DNA from: Stagonosporopsis chrysanthemi
Taxonomy: Eukaryota; Ascomycota; Dothideomycetes; Pleosporales; Didymellaceae
NCBI GenBank assembly: GCA_022560025.1
Contig: JAFISE010000338.1
Span: 1-17,897 of the forward strand
DNA: 17,897 nucleotides
Reading direction: 5' to 3'
Below are positions 11,531-17,897 of this stretch, piece after piece. A model generated the notes under the pieces. The model saw only the letters and a list, made by a program, of their open reading frames with translations. It was not told the DNA's origin and made no database searches. Numbering within the stretch: the first letter of the stretch is position 1; each line of letters starts with the position of its first letter. A program made the translations under genes and the position numbers.

Positions 11531-13340
11531 TAGTTTCCTTGCTAGCTAAGCTATTAATACTTGTTGCAGGCAGGAAGTGTGTGCAAGTATTCTAGTATGT
11601 AGATAGTAGTTTATTACTTATACTAGTGTCTTCTCTCTCTAAGGTTAAGAGGTTAGTGTAGATAGTTAGTTGTAAGCGTAAACTGTTAGTAGATATATCT
11701 CTTATATTTAGGTTTGCACAGCTTGCAGCAGCCTGTCTTAGTCTCTTTTCTTTGCTATTAGTAGGTAAAAATACTTAAAAAGCACTGCTTGTTTCTGTTG
11801 TAGCTGCCCTGCTATTCTTTTTAGGTGCTTGCCTTTAGAAAAGGGGGTAAGGAGCTAGGATCTCTTAGGCAGCCTCTAAGGGGGTACCCTTATACTACAG
11901 TATTGTCTAGTAAAAAGTTACCTCTACTATCTTATAGAGATACTAATATGTTGCTCTGCCTGTGCAGCAGACAGTATTTAGTTTAGCCTTAGTAGGCTTA
12001 ATTATGTGTCTATGCACTTAGTAAGGGGCAGCTAAGCAGTTAGAGTAACTAGCTAGGTATAAGCTATAGCAGTTAGCACACTTAGCTTTATAGTAACAGT
12101 CTATGCTATAGAGCCCTTAGTATCTATCTGTACAGTCTCTGCAGTGTGCACAGCAAGTAACTTGTATACAGCAAGCAACGTTACAGTACTACTAGCAGCC
12201 TAAGTTATATCTCTAGATAGTAGAGTGTTTATAGATTTCTTTTAAGAATTAGCTAGTACTAAAGAGCTAGAATAAGCAGACTAGCTCTTTGTATAATATA
12301 ATCTATATAGTAAGTCTATTCTAGTTAGCTCTATAGCATAAGAGCCTGCAGCTAACTAGCTGCTTGCCTGTTTGCAAGCAGACCTCTTCTTCTACTAGCT
12401 AGGTAGTAGTAGGCAGTTTAGTACTGTCTAGAGTCTAGAAAGAGCTAGGTACTCCTTGCACAGCGTAGTTAATCTAGTGTTCTAAGATCCTAATTACCTC
12501 TCTGCCTAAGGCTTTTACTATAAGCTCTTAGTTTCTTTAAGTTAAAAGTTAATCTCTAATTGTTTTGTTTGCTAGCATAATTGCCTAGCCTGTGTTAATT
12601 AGCAATGTAGTAAAGATATCTTAAAGAGTAATTTCTTCTACACTCCTGTATACTGCCTGTCTTATTATAAAGAGAGAAGGTTGTTATAATTACACTAATA
12701 GGTTAGAGATTGTAACAAAAATTTAAATATCTTCTTTTAGCTTAGGGGGCAAGTTAGGCTAAGACCTAGCAAGGTTTAGGGGCCTACTGCTACCTTTGCT
12801 TAGCGCTGTGTTTTAGGGGTCTCTAGCTACGTCTACCTAAGAGCAGCATTCTAATTCTTAGCTTTTAGAGTTACTTTAATTAGTGTTGCTGCTCTAGCAG
12901 GAGCTAGGGGGAGAATTACTTTAGGAGAAGGAGGTTAGAGCTCTAATAACTCTCTGCTGCAGTTCTGCAGCAATCCTAGCTTCTTAGGAGTTAGAATAGC
13001 CTTCTGCGTAATAATCTACAGCTGCTGCAAAGGCAGTAGTAATAGTATTCTATAGCTAGGTAATCTTATAGGTCTTAGTAATATAGTATTAGACAGTATT
13101 AGAGACTTAGGGTTTAAGAGCGCCCTTACTAGGGTTTAGGCTGCTTAAAAGGGGGGCCTAATAATTTAGGACTCTCTAGAGCTGTTCTAAGGCGCAGTTA
13201 TTAAGGTATTAAGGAGACTTAGAGTCTAGAGACTCTGTGTGCTAAGAAGTTAGAGAGCTAAGAGGAGCAGAAAACTCTGTTATCTTTGCTACGTGCCTCT
13301 TTGCGCGTTGCGCAAAGGGCACAAAGGGGGTTAGACATAT
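11440..13340 (-). pseudogene. LINE copy B ORF1: Gag-like protein with zinc knuckles, degraded
   Basis: One frame, punctuated by TAA/TAG only, reads as a Gln/Ser/Ala-rich N-terminal half (TAFAAAVDYYAEGYSNS, then Pro/Ser/Asn-rich), then a central block (KALGREVIRILEH, AVQGVPSSF, LVEEEVCLQTG) like the RNA-binding region of fungal LINE Gag proteins. A Cys cluster follows at about 12050-12190: CCAHCRDCTDRY and KCANCYSLYLASYSNC, matching paired CCHC knuckles whose His residues have turned into Tyr. A long C-terminal extension overlaps the start of ORF2 in another frame. The start is uncertain, since no ATG in this frame is shared by both copies. Confidence 0.8.
13295..13320. other. Short hairpin near the LINE 5' end
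   Basis: CTTTGCGC GTT GCGCAAAG (13299-13317) is an 8-bp stem with a 3-nt loop. In copy A the same site (7192-7210) reads CTTTGTGC GTT GCACAAAG, still fully paired. It lies at the N-terminal end of ORF1; a role is not established. Confidence 0.45.
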
Positions 13341-13441
13341 CTTTAGAGTTGCTACAGTAGGCTTAGTTAATTTGCTAGGATTTTTAGAGCCTCTAGAAAG
13401 AGGACCTAAAAATTAAAAAGTTAGTGTTTAGTATAAGTTAA

Positions 13442-13453
13442 AGGCTAGAAGGG
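13442..13453. repeat. Target-site duplication, copy 3 (AGGCTAGAAGGG)
   Basis: One A/G transition from 1224-1235 and 7327-7338. It follows the 5' end of LINE copy B and encodes the same four transposase codons (Pro-Phe-stop-Pro) on the minus strand, which fixes the original insertion point. Confidence 0.85.
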
Positions 13454-14572
13454 TGCTATACCTGTTGCTTTAAAAGACTTAAGTATTAACCCCTAAGTAA
13501 ACGTGCTTATCTAGGCTTTCTAGAATAGGTAGAAGAAGTTGCTCTTCTTAATTACTAATAGTCTTTAGCTATTATAAAGGTGTATTGTAAGCTCCTTTAA
13601 ATACGTAGTTAAAAAAGGCTTAAACAATACTACGTCTAATAGCTACAGCGTGTAAGTTAAGTAAAAAAAAAAGATACCTAAGAGTATCTTATTCTAATTA
13701 TATTAGTTAATAAAGTCTATTGTTATATATAATCTATAGCTGTTAAGAATTAAGAAATACTACTTCTTCTATGCCTTAGTCTTAGTAAAGCAATTAAACA
13801 CCTGTTAAAGCTAGGCAAGGCCTATATTATTATTAGTCTAGCTAGTAAGTAAGAAAGAAACAAGTATATTATGTACCTCTAGCTGTACTTCCTCTACCTA
13901 GCTTAATTGCAGAGTACTGTTAGCAGACTTATAAAAGAGGCCTAGCAGTAGTACTGTTCTATTACTACACACACAGGCTAGCAGCATAATTTAGGTATAA
14001 TTACTATCTTAAAGTAATACTTTAACCTTTCTCTTCTTTTATATCTGCCTACTAAATATATATTTAATTCTAGTAGTAATCTTAATTATAAAGCTCTTTT
14101 TATCTATATTATATATGTAGCAGCTGTTAACCTTATATTTAGTAATCTTGCGTTGTAGTAGGTTAAAGTATAGCTTATACTTTGTGTATAAATTAGCATT
14201 ATAGCAATTAGTGTCTATACCTGTTAAGTATTAAGAGATAAGATAGATTAAATAGTTGTTAATAAACTGTGTAACCTAGCTCTTGCTTACACGTTCCTTA
14301 GCTACAGATAACACAAAGTTCTGTATTATCTCCCTTGTAAGTAGTATATAACAAGCAGTAAGCTCCTTTATATATACTATAAGCTCCTCCTCTTGTTATA
14401 GGGTGAGCTTCTGCTGTGCAATTGCCTGCTCCTTCTGCAAACGCGTTTCACCCCTCTACGTGCGCGTTAACGTTGACTACACAACACTATGCTTTTCTAC
14501 TATTTTAGACCACAGGATCTTATCTTCAGATGCAAAAGTATTACATTCTAACAGGGCTTCTTGTAATCCCAT
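13442..14572 (-). pseudogene. pogo/Fot1-like transposase, N-terminal and catalytic part
   Basis: The frame runs from ATG 14572-14570 for exactly 377 codons to the LINE target site. The N-terminus (MGLQEALLECNTF) is followed by a region expected to hold the helix-turn-helix/CENPB-like DNA-binding domain (QEEELIVYIKELT through KERVSKS). The DDE catalytic core follows: YIYNIDKKSF (family YNxDE; Asp kept, Glu to Lys), SANSTLQ, NNNIGLA, then FLILNSYRLYIT (family LDGHxSH; Asp to Asn, His to Tyr), and TL*LLDVVLFKP (family QPLDV; Asp kept). About 22 stops interrupt it. Codons from the start to about 14400 are largely unmutated and keep a Trp codon, although two TAG stops occur there too. It would cut and rejoin the transposon ends; this copy is dead. 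Confidence 0.88.
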
Positions 14573-14662
14573 CGCGTTGTGTTGTTGTGGAGGTAAGATA
14601 ATAGGGGTGTTTTGGTGGTTCGGCGCATTGCGCGAATCCGCGCATTGCGCGCACAGACACGG
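14352..14662 (-). repeat. Direct repeat of 1-311 (unmutated 5' end of the transposon)
   Basis: Corresponds to 1-311 in the same orientation. From about 14400 rightward this copy keeps TCA, TGA, CCA, TGG and many CpG, whereas the left copy has lost them. It therefore serves as an internal reference for the pre-mutation sequence. Confidence 0.85.
14610..14662 (-). repeat. Right (5') terminal inverted repeat of element 2, with doubled 12-bp motif
   Basis: Inverted partner of 314-366. It contains two copies of GCGCATTGCGCG (14623-14634 and 14640-14651, 17 bp apart). Paired subterminal motifs like these are typical candidate transposase-binding sites in Tc1/mariner elements; binding itself is inferred. 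TA follows at 14663-14664. Confidence 0.88.
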
Positions 14663-14672
14663 TAGAGATTGC

Positions 14673-14745
14673 GCGCGCTTGTCCTCGAACTCTCATACGT
14701 CGAGATCAAGAATCTCTAAATTCTGACCAGCTGCGCCATTGCGGC
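14673..14745 (-). tRNA. tRNA-like sequence or degenerate tRNA remnant (possible Lys-CTT)
   Basis: On the minus strand there is a perfect A-box-like TGGCGCAGCTGG (14739-14728). A possible anticodon arm AGAGA-TTCTTGA-TCTCG follows, with loop triplet CTT at the anticodon position. A B-box-like GAGTTCGAGGAC (14692-14681) misses one consensus base. The D stem, T stem and acceptor 3' half do not pair properly, so this is not a convincing functional tRNA. It could be a tRNA pseudogene or a tRNA-derived short element next to the transposon insertion point. Confidence 0.25.
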
Positions 14746-14886
14746 ACAGCTTCGATACTAAGAAGTGCTCATTTCATGTTCAGTGGGATTTGGCTGCCAT
14801 GATTTTCACCTGTACAGCAAATCCGTGTTTTCAGGATTCATTACTTTCAGTGTTCTTCGCTTCCTCTCACCAAATCACTTCGCACA
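14746..14886 (+). promoter_or_regulatory. Presumed promoter and 5' leader of the membrane protein gene
   Basis: Only about 220 bp separate the transposon end from the start codon. The last 60 bp are pyrimidine- and CA-rich (CTTCCTCTCACCAAATCACTT), as is common just upstream of fungal start codons. No clear TATA box is visible. Confidence 0.35.
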
Positions 14887-15705
14887 ATGCAGAACCTACG
14901 TTACGGCGCACCTCACAGTGATCTCCCAGAAACCGTCACTGATCCCGATGTCACAACATACAAGTACTCTGTTCCTGACCGCACACCGCCGTGTTCGACT
15001 GTTCATCCTTTGCCACCCTCGCTTGTTTCCGAAGAAATCCCACAGCTGGCGAGTAGGCAGCAAAAGTGGACCAGATGGCCTTTGCTGCTTCTTTACGGGC
15101 TGCTTCTTGCTATCATAGCGGGTGTAGCAGGAGGGTTTATCGGCAGGACCATAGGAAGTAACTTGAACAACGACATAAGCAATGCTGGTCTTACCGATAA
15201 TGCCTGCGCGAACGGAACCTCGTCACCGCTGCCGACAACTTCAATCGCAGCTTCGTCAACATCACCAACCGCCGCACCAACACCAACAACTACCAGCACA
15301 GTCTTTGAACGCACCCTAGCCCAGCCTACCACAGGTTGTGCCTCCAGCACATCCTACAACTCCTTCAAAGCGCGCACTAAGTTCCTTGAATGGCAATATA
15401 CCACCATCTGCGGACAGGGGTGGCTCAACGACGAACTTTTTGCACTGTCCGCAGCTACACCCTCTGATTGCGTGGAAGCGTGCGTCATGTATAATGCGCA
15501 CAGGTCCAGCAGCAGCGACCGAACATGCGTTGGCGGAGGCTTTATTCCAGAATGGTGGAATCAGACCAGGGCTATGGCCGAGAGCGGAGGGATGGCGTAT
15601 AACTGCTTCTTGAAGAGTAGTGTGAATGGAATTGCGAGAAATGATAAGGCGTATGAGGTTGTGGCGCTATGTGTGGATGGGTCGTGCGACACTGTGGCAG
15701 AGTAG
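14887..15705 (+). CDS. Single-pass membrane protein with Ser/Thr-rich stalk and Cys-rich C-terminal domain
   Basis: A 272-codon uninterrupted frame with a fungal start context (CACAATGC). Residues 1-60 are polar with several Pro. Residues 64-86 (WPLLLLYGLLLAIIAGVAGG) form a hydrophobic, Gly-rich transmembrane helix, preceded by basic residues (RQQKWTR), so the N-terminus is probably cytoplasmic. Residues about 108-145 are a Ser/Thr/Pro/Ala stalk likely to be O-glycosylated. Residues 150-267 hold eight Cys (151, 175, 195, 199, 214, 240, 262, 267) with patterns ICGQGW, DCVEACVMYN and YNCFLKS, resembling the PAN/apple-like domain of many fungal surface proteins. NGT (109) and NQT (225) are N-glycosylation sequons. 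No cleavable signal peptide or GPI site is seen. Function is unknown; surface location is inferred. Codon use and composition are normal, with no sign of RIP. Confidence 0.8.
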   Translation: MQNLRYGAPHSDLPETVTDPDVTTYKYSVPDRTPPCSTVHPLPPSLVSEEIPQLASRQQKWTRWPLLLLYGLLLAIIAGVAGGFIGRTIGSNLNNDISNAGLTDNACANGTSSPLPTTSIAASSTSPTAAPTPTTTSTVFERTLAQPTTGCASSTSYNSFKARTKFLEWQYTTICGQGWLNDELFALSAATPSDCVEACVMYNAHRSSSSDRTCVGGGFIPEWWNQTRAMAESGGMAYNCFLKSSVNGIARNDKAYEVVALCVDGSCDTVAE

Positions 15706-15754
15706 GTTGGGGACCTTCTACTCATCTCTCACACTGCAGCAGGTGAATGTGGTA

Positions 15755-15760
15755 AATAAA
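15755..15760 (+). terminator. Poly(A) signal AATAAA downstream of the membrane protein gene
   Basis: AATAAA about 50 nt after the TAG stop at 15703-15705, in a GT-rich setting (GTGGTAAATAAAGTGGTT). This is a plausible cleavage and polyadenylation signal for the upstream gene. Confidence 0.5.
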
Positions 15761-16125
15761 GTGGTTCAGGGTGGAATGTATTCTTATTGAAGCACATGTT
15801 CGGCACAGTCGAGCTAGTACTATTATAGGGAAATTTGCCAGCGGCTAGAGCTACCCCGCAGAATATCCCCTATCCCGTCACCATTATCTAAGCAGACAGC
15901 GGAAGTTCAGGGGAGCTTATTACTTTGGATCGGTTCATGATAGAGGATTTACAAAGATGCAAACCAAACTGTACAATGCTTTTTGTGATATACAGACGAG
16001 GGTAAAAGACGACAATTGTTCGACTCATGATGTGACAATTTCTTCTTTCCTTGCTGTCTCAAATACAGCAGTGTTGGCCACTATGCATGTGTCGGCCGCA
16101 AACCCAAGGTTCATCACGCCCCGCA
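15761..16125. other. Intergenic region, nothing recognised
   Basis: Ordinary composition with no credible open frame, RNA gene or repeat. It lies between the 3' end of the plus-strand gene and the 3' end of a putative minus-strand gene, so it would hold two converging 3' untranslated regions. Confidence 0.5.
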
Positions 16126-16476
16126 TCATTTGATGTTACGCCTCTTGGCCTCGGCTTCTCTCTTACCAAGCTCTCTAGATTCTTCTTTCGACATGGCGTC
16201 CCAGGTCTTTTTCTTGACCTCGTCAACCGAATATATGAGTTTGGTAAGTGTGATATTTTCTTGTATGAGTTCCACAAGCTCAGCCTGGGCTTTGTCAATG
16301 CGGACGCTTGTATCTTGTAGCCTCTGCTCAAGCTCACTCTCTTGTCTGGGGCAATTCAAACAGCGGTCACTCAACGAGGCTTTGGGCGGACTGCAAGGCG
16401 GGGTAGTACTGTTCTGGAAGTCAATATTGAATTCTTGCGGAAGAGTTACGAGACGAACAAACCCCCAGGATCTTCT
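16126..16476 (-). CDS. Putative C-terminal exon with coiled coil (minus strand), function unknown
   Basis: The frame is open from 16476 to the TGA at 16128-16126. It reads a Pro/Ser-rich segment (NSTTPPCSPPKASLSD), a CLNC pair, then a highly charged stretch that looks like a coiled coil (ESELEQRLQ, RIDKAQAELVELIQENITL, VDEVKKKTWDAM, EESRELGKREAEAKRR). The first in-frame ATG is far inside, so it is more likely the last exon of a spliced gene than an independent one, or else part of a pseudogene. The plus-strand open frames over the same bases are shadows. Confidence 0.4.
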   Translation of the reverse strand, partial: RRSWGFVRLVTLPQEFNIDFQNSTTPPCSPPKASLSDRCLNCPRQESELEQRLQDTSVRIDKAQAELVELIQENITLTKLIYSVDEVKKKTWDAMSKEESRELGKREAEAKRRNIK

Positions 16477-16592
16477 TCACACAATCTTGGACGATAGTGG
16501 CACCACCAGTGGGTCCAATTTTGGGACTTGAATCTTGTTGGTGTTACCGATATTACGAATGGAAGAGTGGAAGCTGCAGCCGAGCTTCTGCT

Positions 16593-17543
16593 CTACAAAG
16601 GGAGGCGTACATGTAGAACGACAATCGTAGATGGCTTTTCTTCACCTTTTTCTTTTTCCGGCAGCTTAGAGATGTCCAGCAATGCTTCCAGTCGACGCAG
16701 CAGAAAGCTTATTTGCTTCCGAGCACTGAACTTCCCCCTTAAAAAGGAATATGTCGCCAGAATACGGAGGTTGGTCGGGTTGGTGACAAATTGAAAAGTG
16801 CGAGCTGGTGCCACCTGCTTGATAGCTTCTTCAGCTTTCAGCCACTCTTCAGTCCTGTTGTCGTTGAAAAAAGAGTGAATCTTAGACTGTGACCTGTTTC
16901 TCTGCTCCAATAGAGCCACACTTTTGCGGGCTCGCGCACCGTGCTGCCAAATAGAAGAGCTTTTGGATGTGCCGCCGGTATCTCATTTTGATCCGCAAAA
17001 GTAGCTTCGCTGAACGGCAAAAGGCGTAGCAAATCTGCGCGTGGGCCGAGCGTGGTGAGCTGGTCGTTTATCGCAGCTGAGTTGGTGAGGTGAATAGACT
17101 TATTGAATGTTACTCCTGGCGGAGAACCAGGAATATCAATTAAATTCTGTGAAAGTTGAGTTCAGGTATTTGTACAAGTCACGCGTCCCATTGCACGCTC
17201 CATGTTTCTTTTAGCTCTCCTAGGGTCTATCAACGTCAATGGGCGATGTTGTTGAGAGGGCGGTGGTTACAATTGTTGCTGGAGGAGCAGAATCATGTGC
17301 GGTGGTGGTCTTGCTGGATGCAGCAACGGTCTTGATGGACAAGGCAAAGGTATCGCCGGACGCAACCAAGCCGTCATTCCGCAGTGGGGAAGCTAAGAGA
17401 TCGTCAGCAATGGCCATAGCGATAGTTATGGTATTGGGGTAGCCATAATACACGAAAGGCACAACTGTGCTAAGGAGACCTCGCGTATCCGCCAACTCTG
17501 GAAATGAGTGTATTTTTAAGCTTGTCATCGACAGCGCTACCAT
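16593..17543 (-). CDS. Putative spliced or frameshifted minus-strand gene, function unknown
   Basis: Three open segments follow one another on the minus strand. (1) ATG 17543 to a TAG at 17222-17220: begins MVALSMTSLKIHSFPEL, includes FVYYGYPNTITIAMAIADDL and a Ser/Thr/Ala-rich end. (2) From 17146, NLIDIPGSPPGVTF through RLLPFSEATFADQNEIPAAH, ending at 16838. (3) 16983-16593 in another frame, with SKIHSFFNDNRTEEWLKAEEA and FLLRRLEALLDI. Segments 1 and 2 can be joined in frame by an 88-nt intron, 17234 (GTTGAT) to 17147 (TTTCACAG, with a CTCAAC branch-like site), though that donor is weak. Between 2 and 3 a frame change is needed near 16880-16940, by another intron or a frameshift. I recognise no family; it may be a decaying gene. 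Confidence 0.35.
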
Positions 17544-17781
17544 AAAAAAGCAGCTATCTATCAGATGATTTGATAGTCTGTCTTTGAATGTTAAGAGAGC
17601 ACTGCACGTGTGTGAGGCGACTTCCCAGCTGACTAGATGTATCTTCCGACGGCGCCGCGCCTCATTTCAAAGGTGAGTGATGCGTTATACTGACTAGAGC
17701 GAACAATTTAGACGCGTTGGTGGTGAAGGGGAGTGATTCACTCTTGTTATCTAGTCATACGTGCAACTTGCATTCTGTGAG
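17544..17781. other. Region upstream of the minus-strand gene, nothing recognised
   Basis: Ordinary composition with no credible gene. A short T-run lies immediately before the putative start codon at 17543 on the minus strand. Confidence 0.4.
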
Positions 17782-17829
<48 letters not shown>

Positions 17830-17897
17830 CCCCTGGGGCTCTCGGGGCCCCCCCCCGCCCCCCCCCCCGCCCCCCCCGCGGGCCCCGCGCGGCGCGC
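17782..17897. repeat. Poly-C run (47 nt) and GC-only low-complexity tail, probable artefact
   Basis: Uninterrupted C from 17782 to 17828, then almost pure C/G to the end of the window. The change from normal sequence is abrupt. Such tails at contig ends are characteristic of poly-G miscalls in two-colour sequencing carried into an assembly. No biological feature is claimed. Confidence 0.7.

Larger units (their letters stand above)
7339..13441 (-). mobile_element. Tad1-like non-LTR retrotransposon (LINE), copy B, RIP-degraded
   Basis: Full-length element of about 6.1 kb, minus strand, head-to-tail with copy A. The 3' tail is five TTAG units on plus (7339-7358), one unit more than copy A. The 5' end carries 8 extra bases (13434-13441, TAAGTTAA) before the target-site copy at 13442. 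Copy B keeps more GCA, ACG and GCG sites than copy A, so it is the slightly less mutated one and was used to identify domains. Fungal elements with this Gag + APE + RT + RNase H + C-terminal CCHC layout belong to the Tad1 clade; that assignment rests on recognised motifs, not on a tree. Confidence 0.93.
314..14662 (-). mobile_element. pogo/Fot1-like (Tc1/mariner superfamily) DNA transposon, split by two LINEs
   Basis: The element has 53-bp terminal inverted repeats (314-366 and 14610-14662) and is flanked by TA at 312-313 and 14663-14664, as expected for Tc1/mariner/pogo elements. After removal of the inserted LINEs and extra target-site copies (1236-13453) it is about 2131 bp (922 + 1209). 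It encodes one transposase on the minus strand with about 90 bp of 5' and about 300 bp of 3' non-coding sequence. That size and layout fit Fot1/pogo elements of ascomycetes. Everything left of ~14400 is RIP-mutated; the terminal ~260 bp on the right are nearly unmutated. Confidence 0.88.

Noticed and set aside
13200..13360. ATG-initiated frame MSNPLCALC... near the LINE 5' end as the ORF1 start
   Set aside because: The ATG is absent from copy A (ACG), and the frame is out of register with the Gag and zinc-knuckle frame, so it is probably created by mutation.
1..14662. LTR retrotransposon with ~300-bp direct repeats at 1-311 and 14352-14662
   Set aside because: The repeats carry an inverted terminal repeat, a TA target site and transposase N-terminal codons; no LTR ends, primer-binding site or integrase are seen. 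The direct repeat is explained by two DNA transposons of one family.
14403..14726. 107-codon plus-strand open frame
   Set aside because: It is antisense to the transposase N-terminus and the terminal inverted repeat, and has no recognisable protein features.
15093..15613. Several 60-90 codon frames on both strands within the membrane protein gene
   Set aside because: They are shadows of the 272-codon frame, which alone has a good start context, a transmembrane helix and an ordered Cys pattern.
16130..16531. 133-codon plus-strand open frame rich in Ser and Leu
   Set aside because: It is antisense to the coiled-coil minus-strand frame; Glu/Lys/Gln codons of a coiled coil read as Ser/Leu/Phe on the opposite strand.

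Overview
The window looks like a filamentous ascomycete chromosome, most likely Dothideomycetes/Pleosporales; that placement is inferred from element families and mutation style, not from a marker gene. It has two compartments that meet near position 14400. Positions 1 to about 14400 are AT-rich and made almost wholly of transposable elements destroyed by C-to-T / G-to-A mutation of the RIP (repeat-induced point mutation) type. Positions 14400-17780 have ordinary composition and hold at least one intact gene. The last ~115 bases are a poly-C/GC low-complexity tail that looks like a sequencing or assembly artefact.

The repeat compartment is a nest that can be unpacked base by base. The outer element is a pogo/Fot1-type (Tc1/mariner superfamily) DNA transposon on the minus strand, 314-14662, about 2.13 kb once the insertions are removed. 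It has 53-bp terminal inverted repeats and a TA at each side. Its transposase reading frame runs from 14572 to 13442 and resumes in exact register at 1235, ending at 666 (about 562 codons), with some three dozen in-frame stops. It is split by two full-length, head-to-tail, minus-strand non-LTR retrotransposons of the fungal Tad1 type: copy A at 1236-7326 and copy B at 7339-13441. Each copy has a Gag-like ORF1 with zinc knuckles, then an ORF2 with APE-type endonuclease, reverse transcriptase, RNase H and a C-terminal CCHC segment. The same 12-bp target sequence stands to the left of A, between A and B, and to the right of B. Positions 1-311 are the 5' end of a second transposon of the same family, abutting the first at a single TA.

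The mutation pattern is extreme. Between 1 and ~14400 I found one TCA and no TGA by eye, one CCA, one TGG and one CGA, while GCA, ACA, GCG and ACG persist. So C has been removed almost completely when it lies between a 5' pyrimidine and a 3' purine. The pattern stops inside the transposase gene near 14400; the last ~260 bp of that transposon are nearly unmutated.

Right of the transposon there is a weak tRNA-like sequence (14673-14745, minus). Next comes an intact intronless gene for a single-pass membrane protein with a Cys-rich C-terminal domain (14887-15705, plus), followed by a poly(A) signal. Beyond it is a poorly resolved minus-strand gene or gene remnant (16126-17543) that needs splicing or is frameshifted. 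No RNA operon, CRISPR array or bacterial-type feature is visible.
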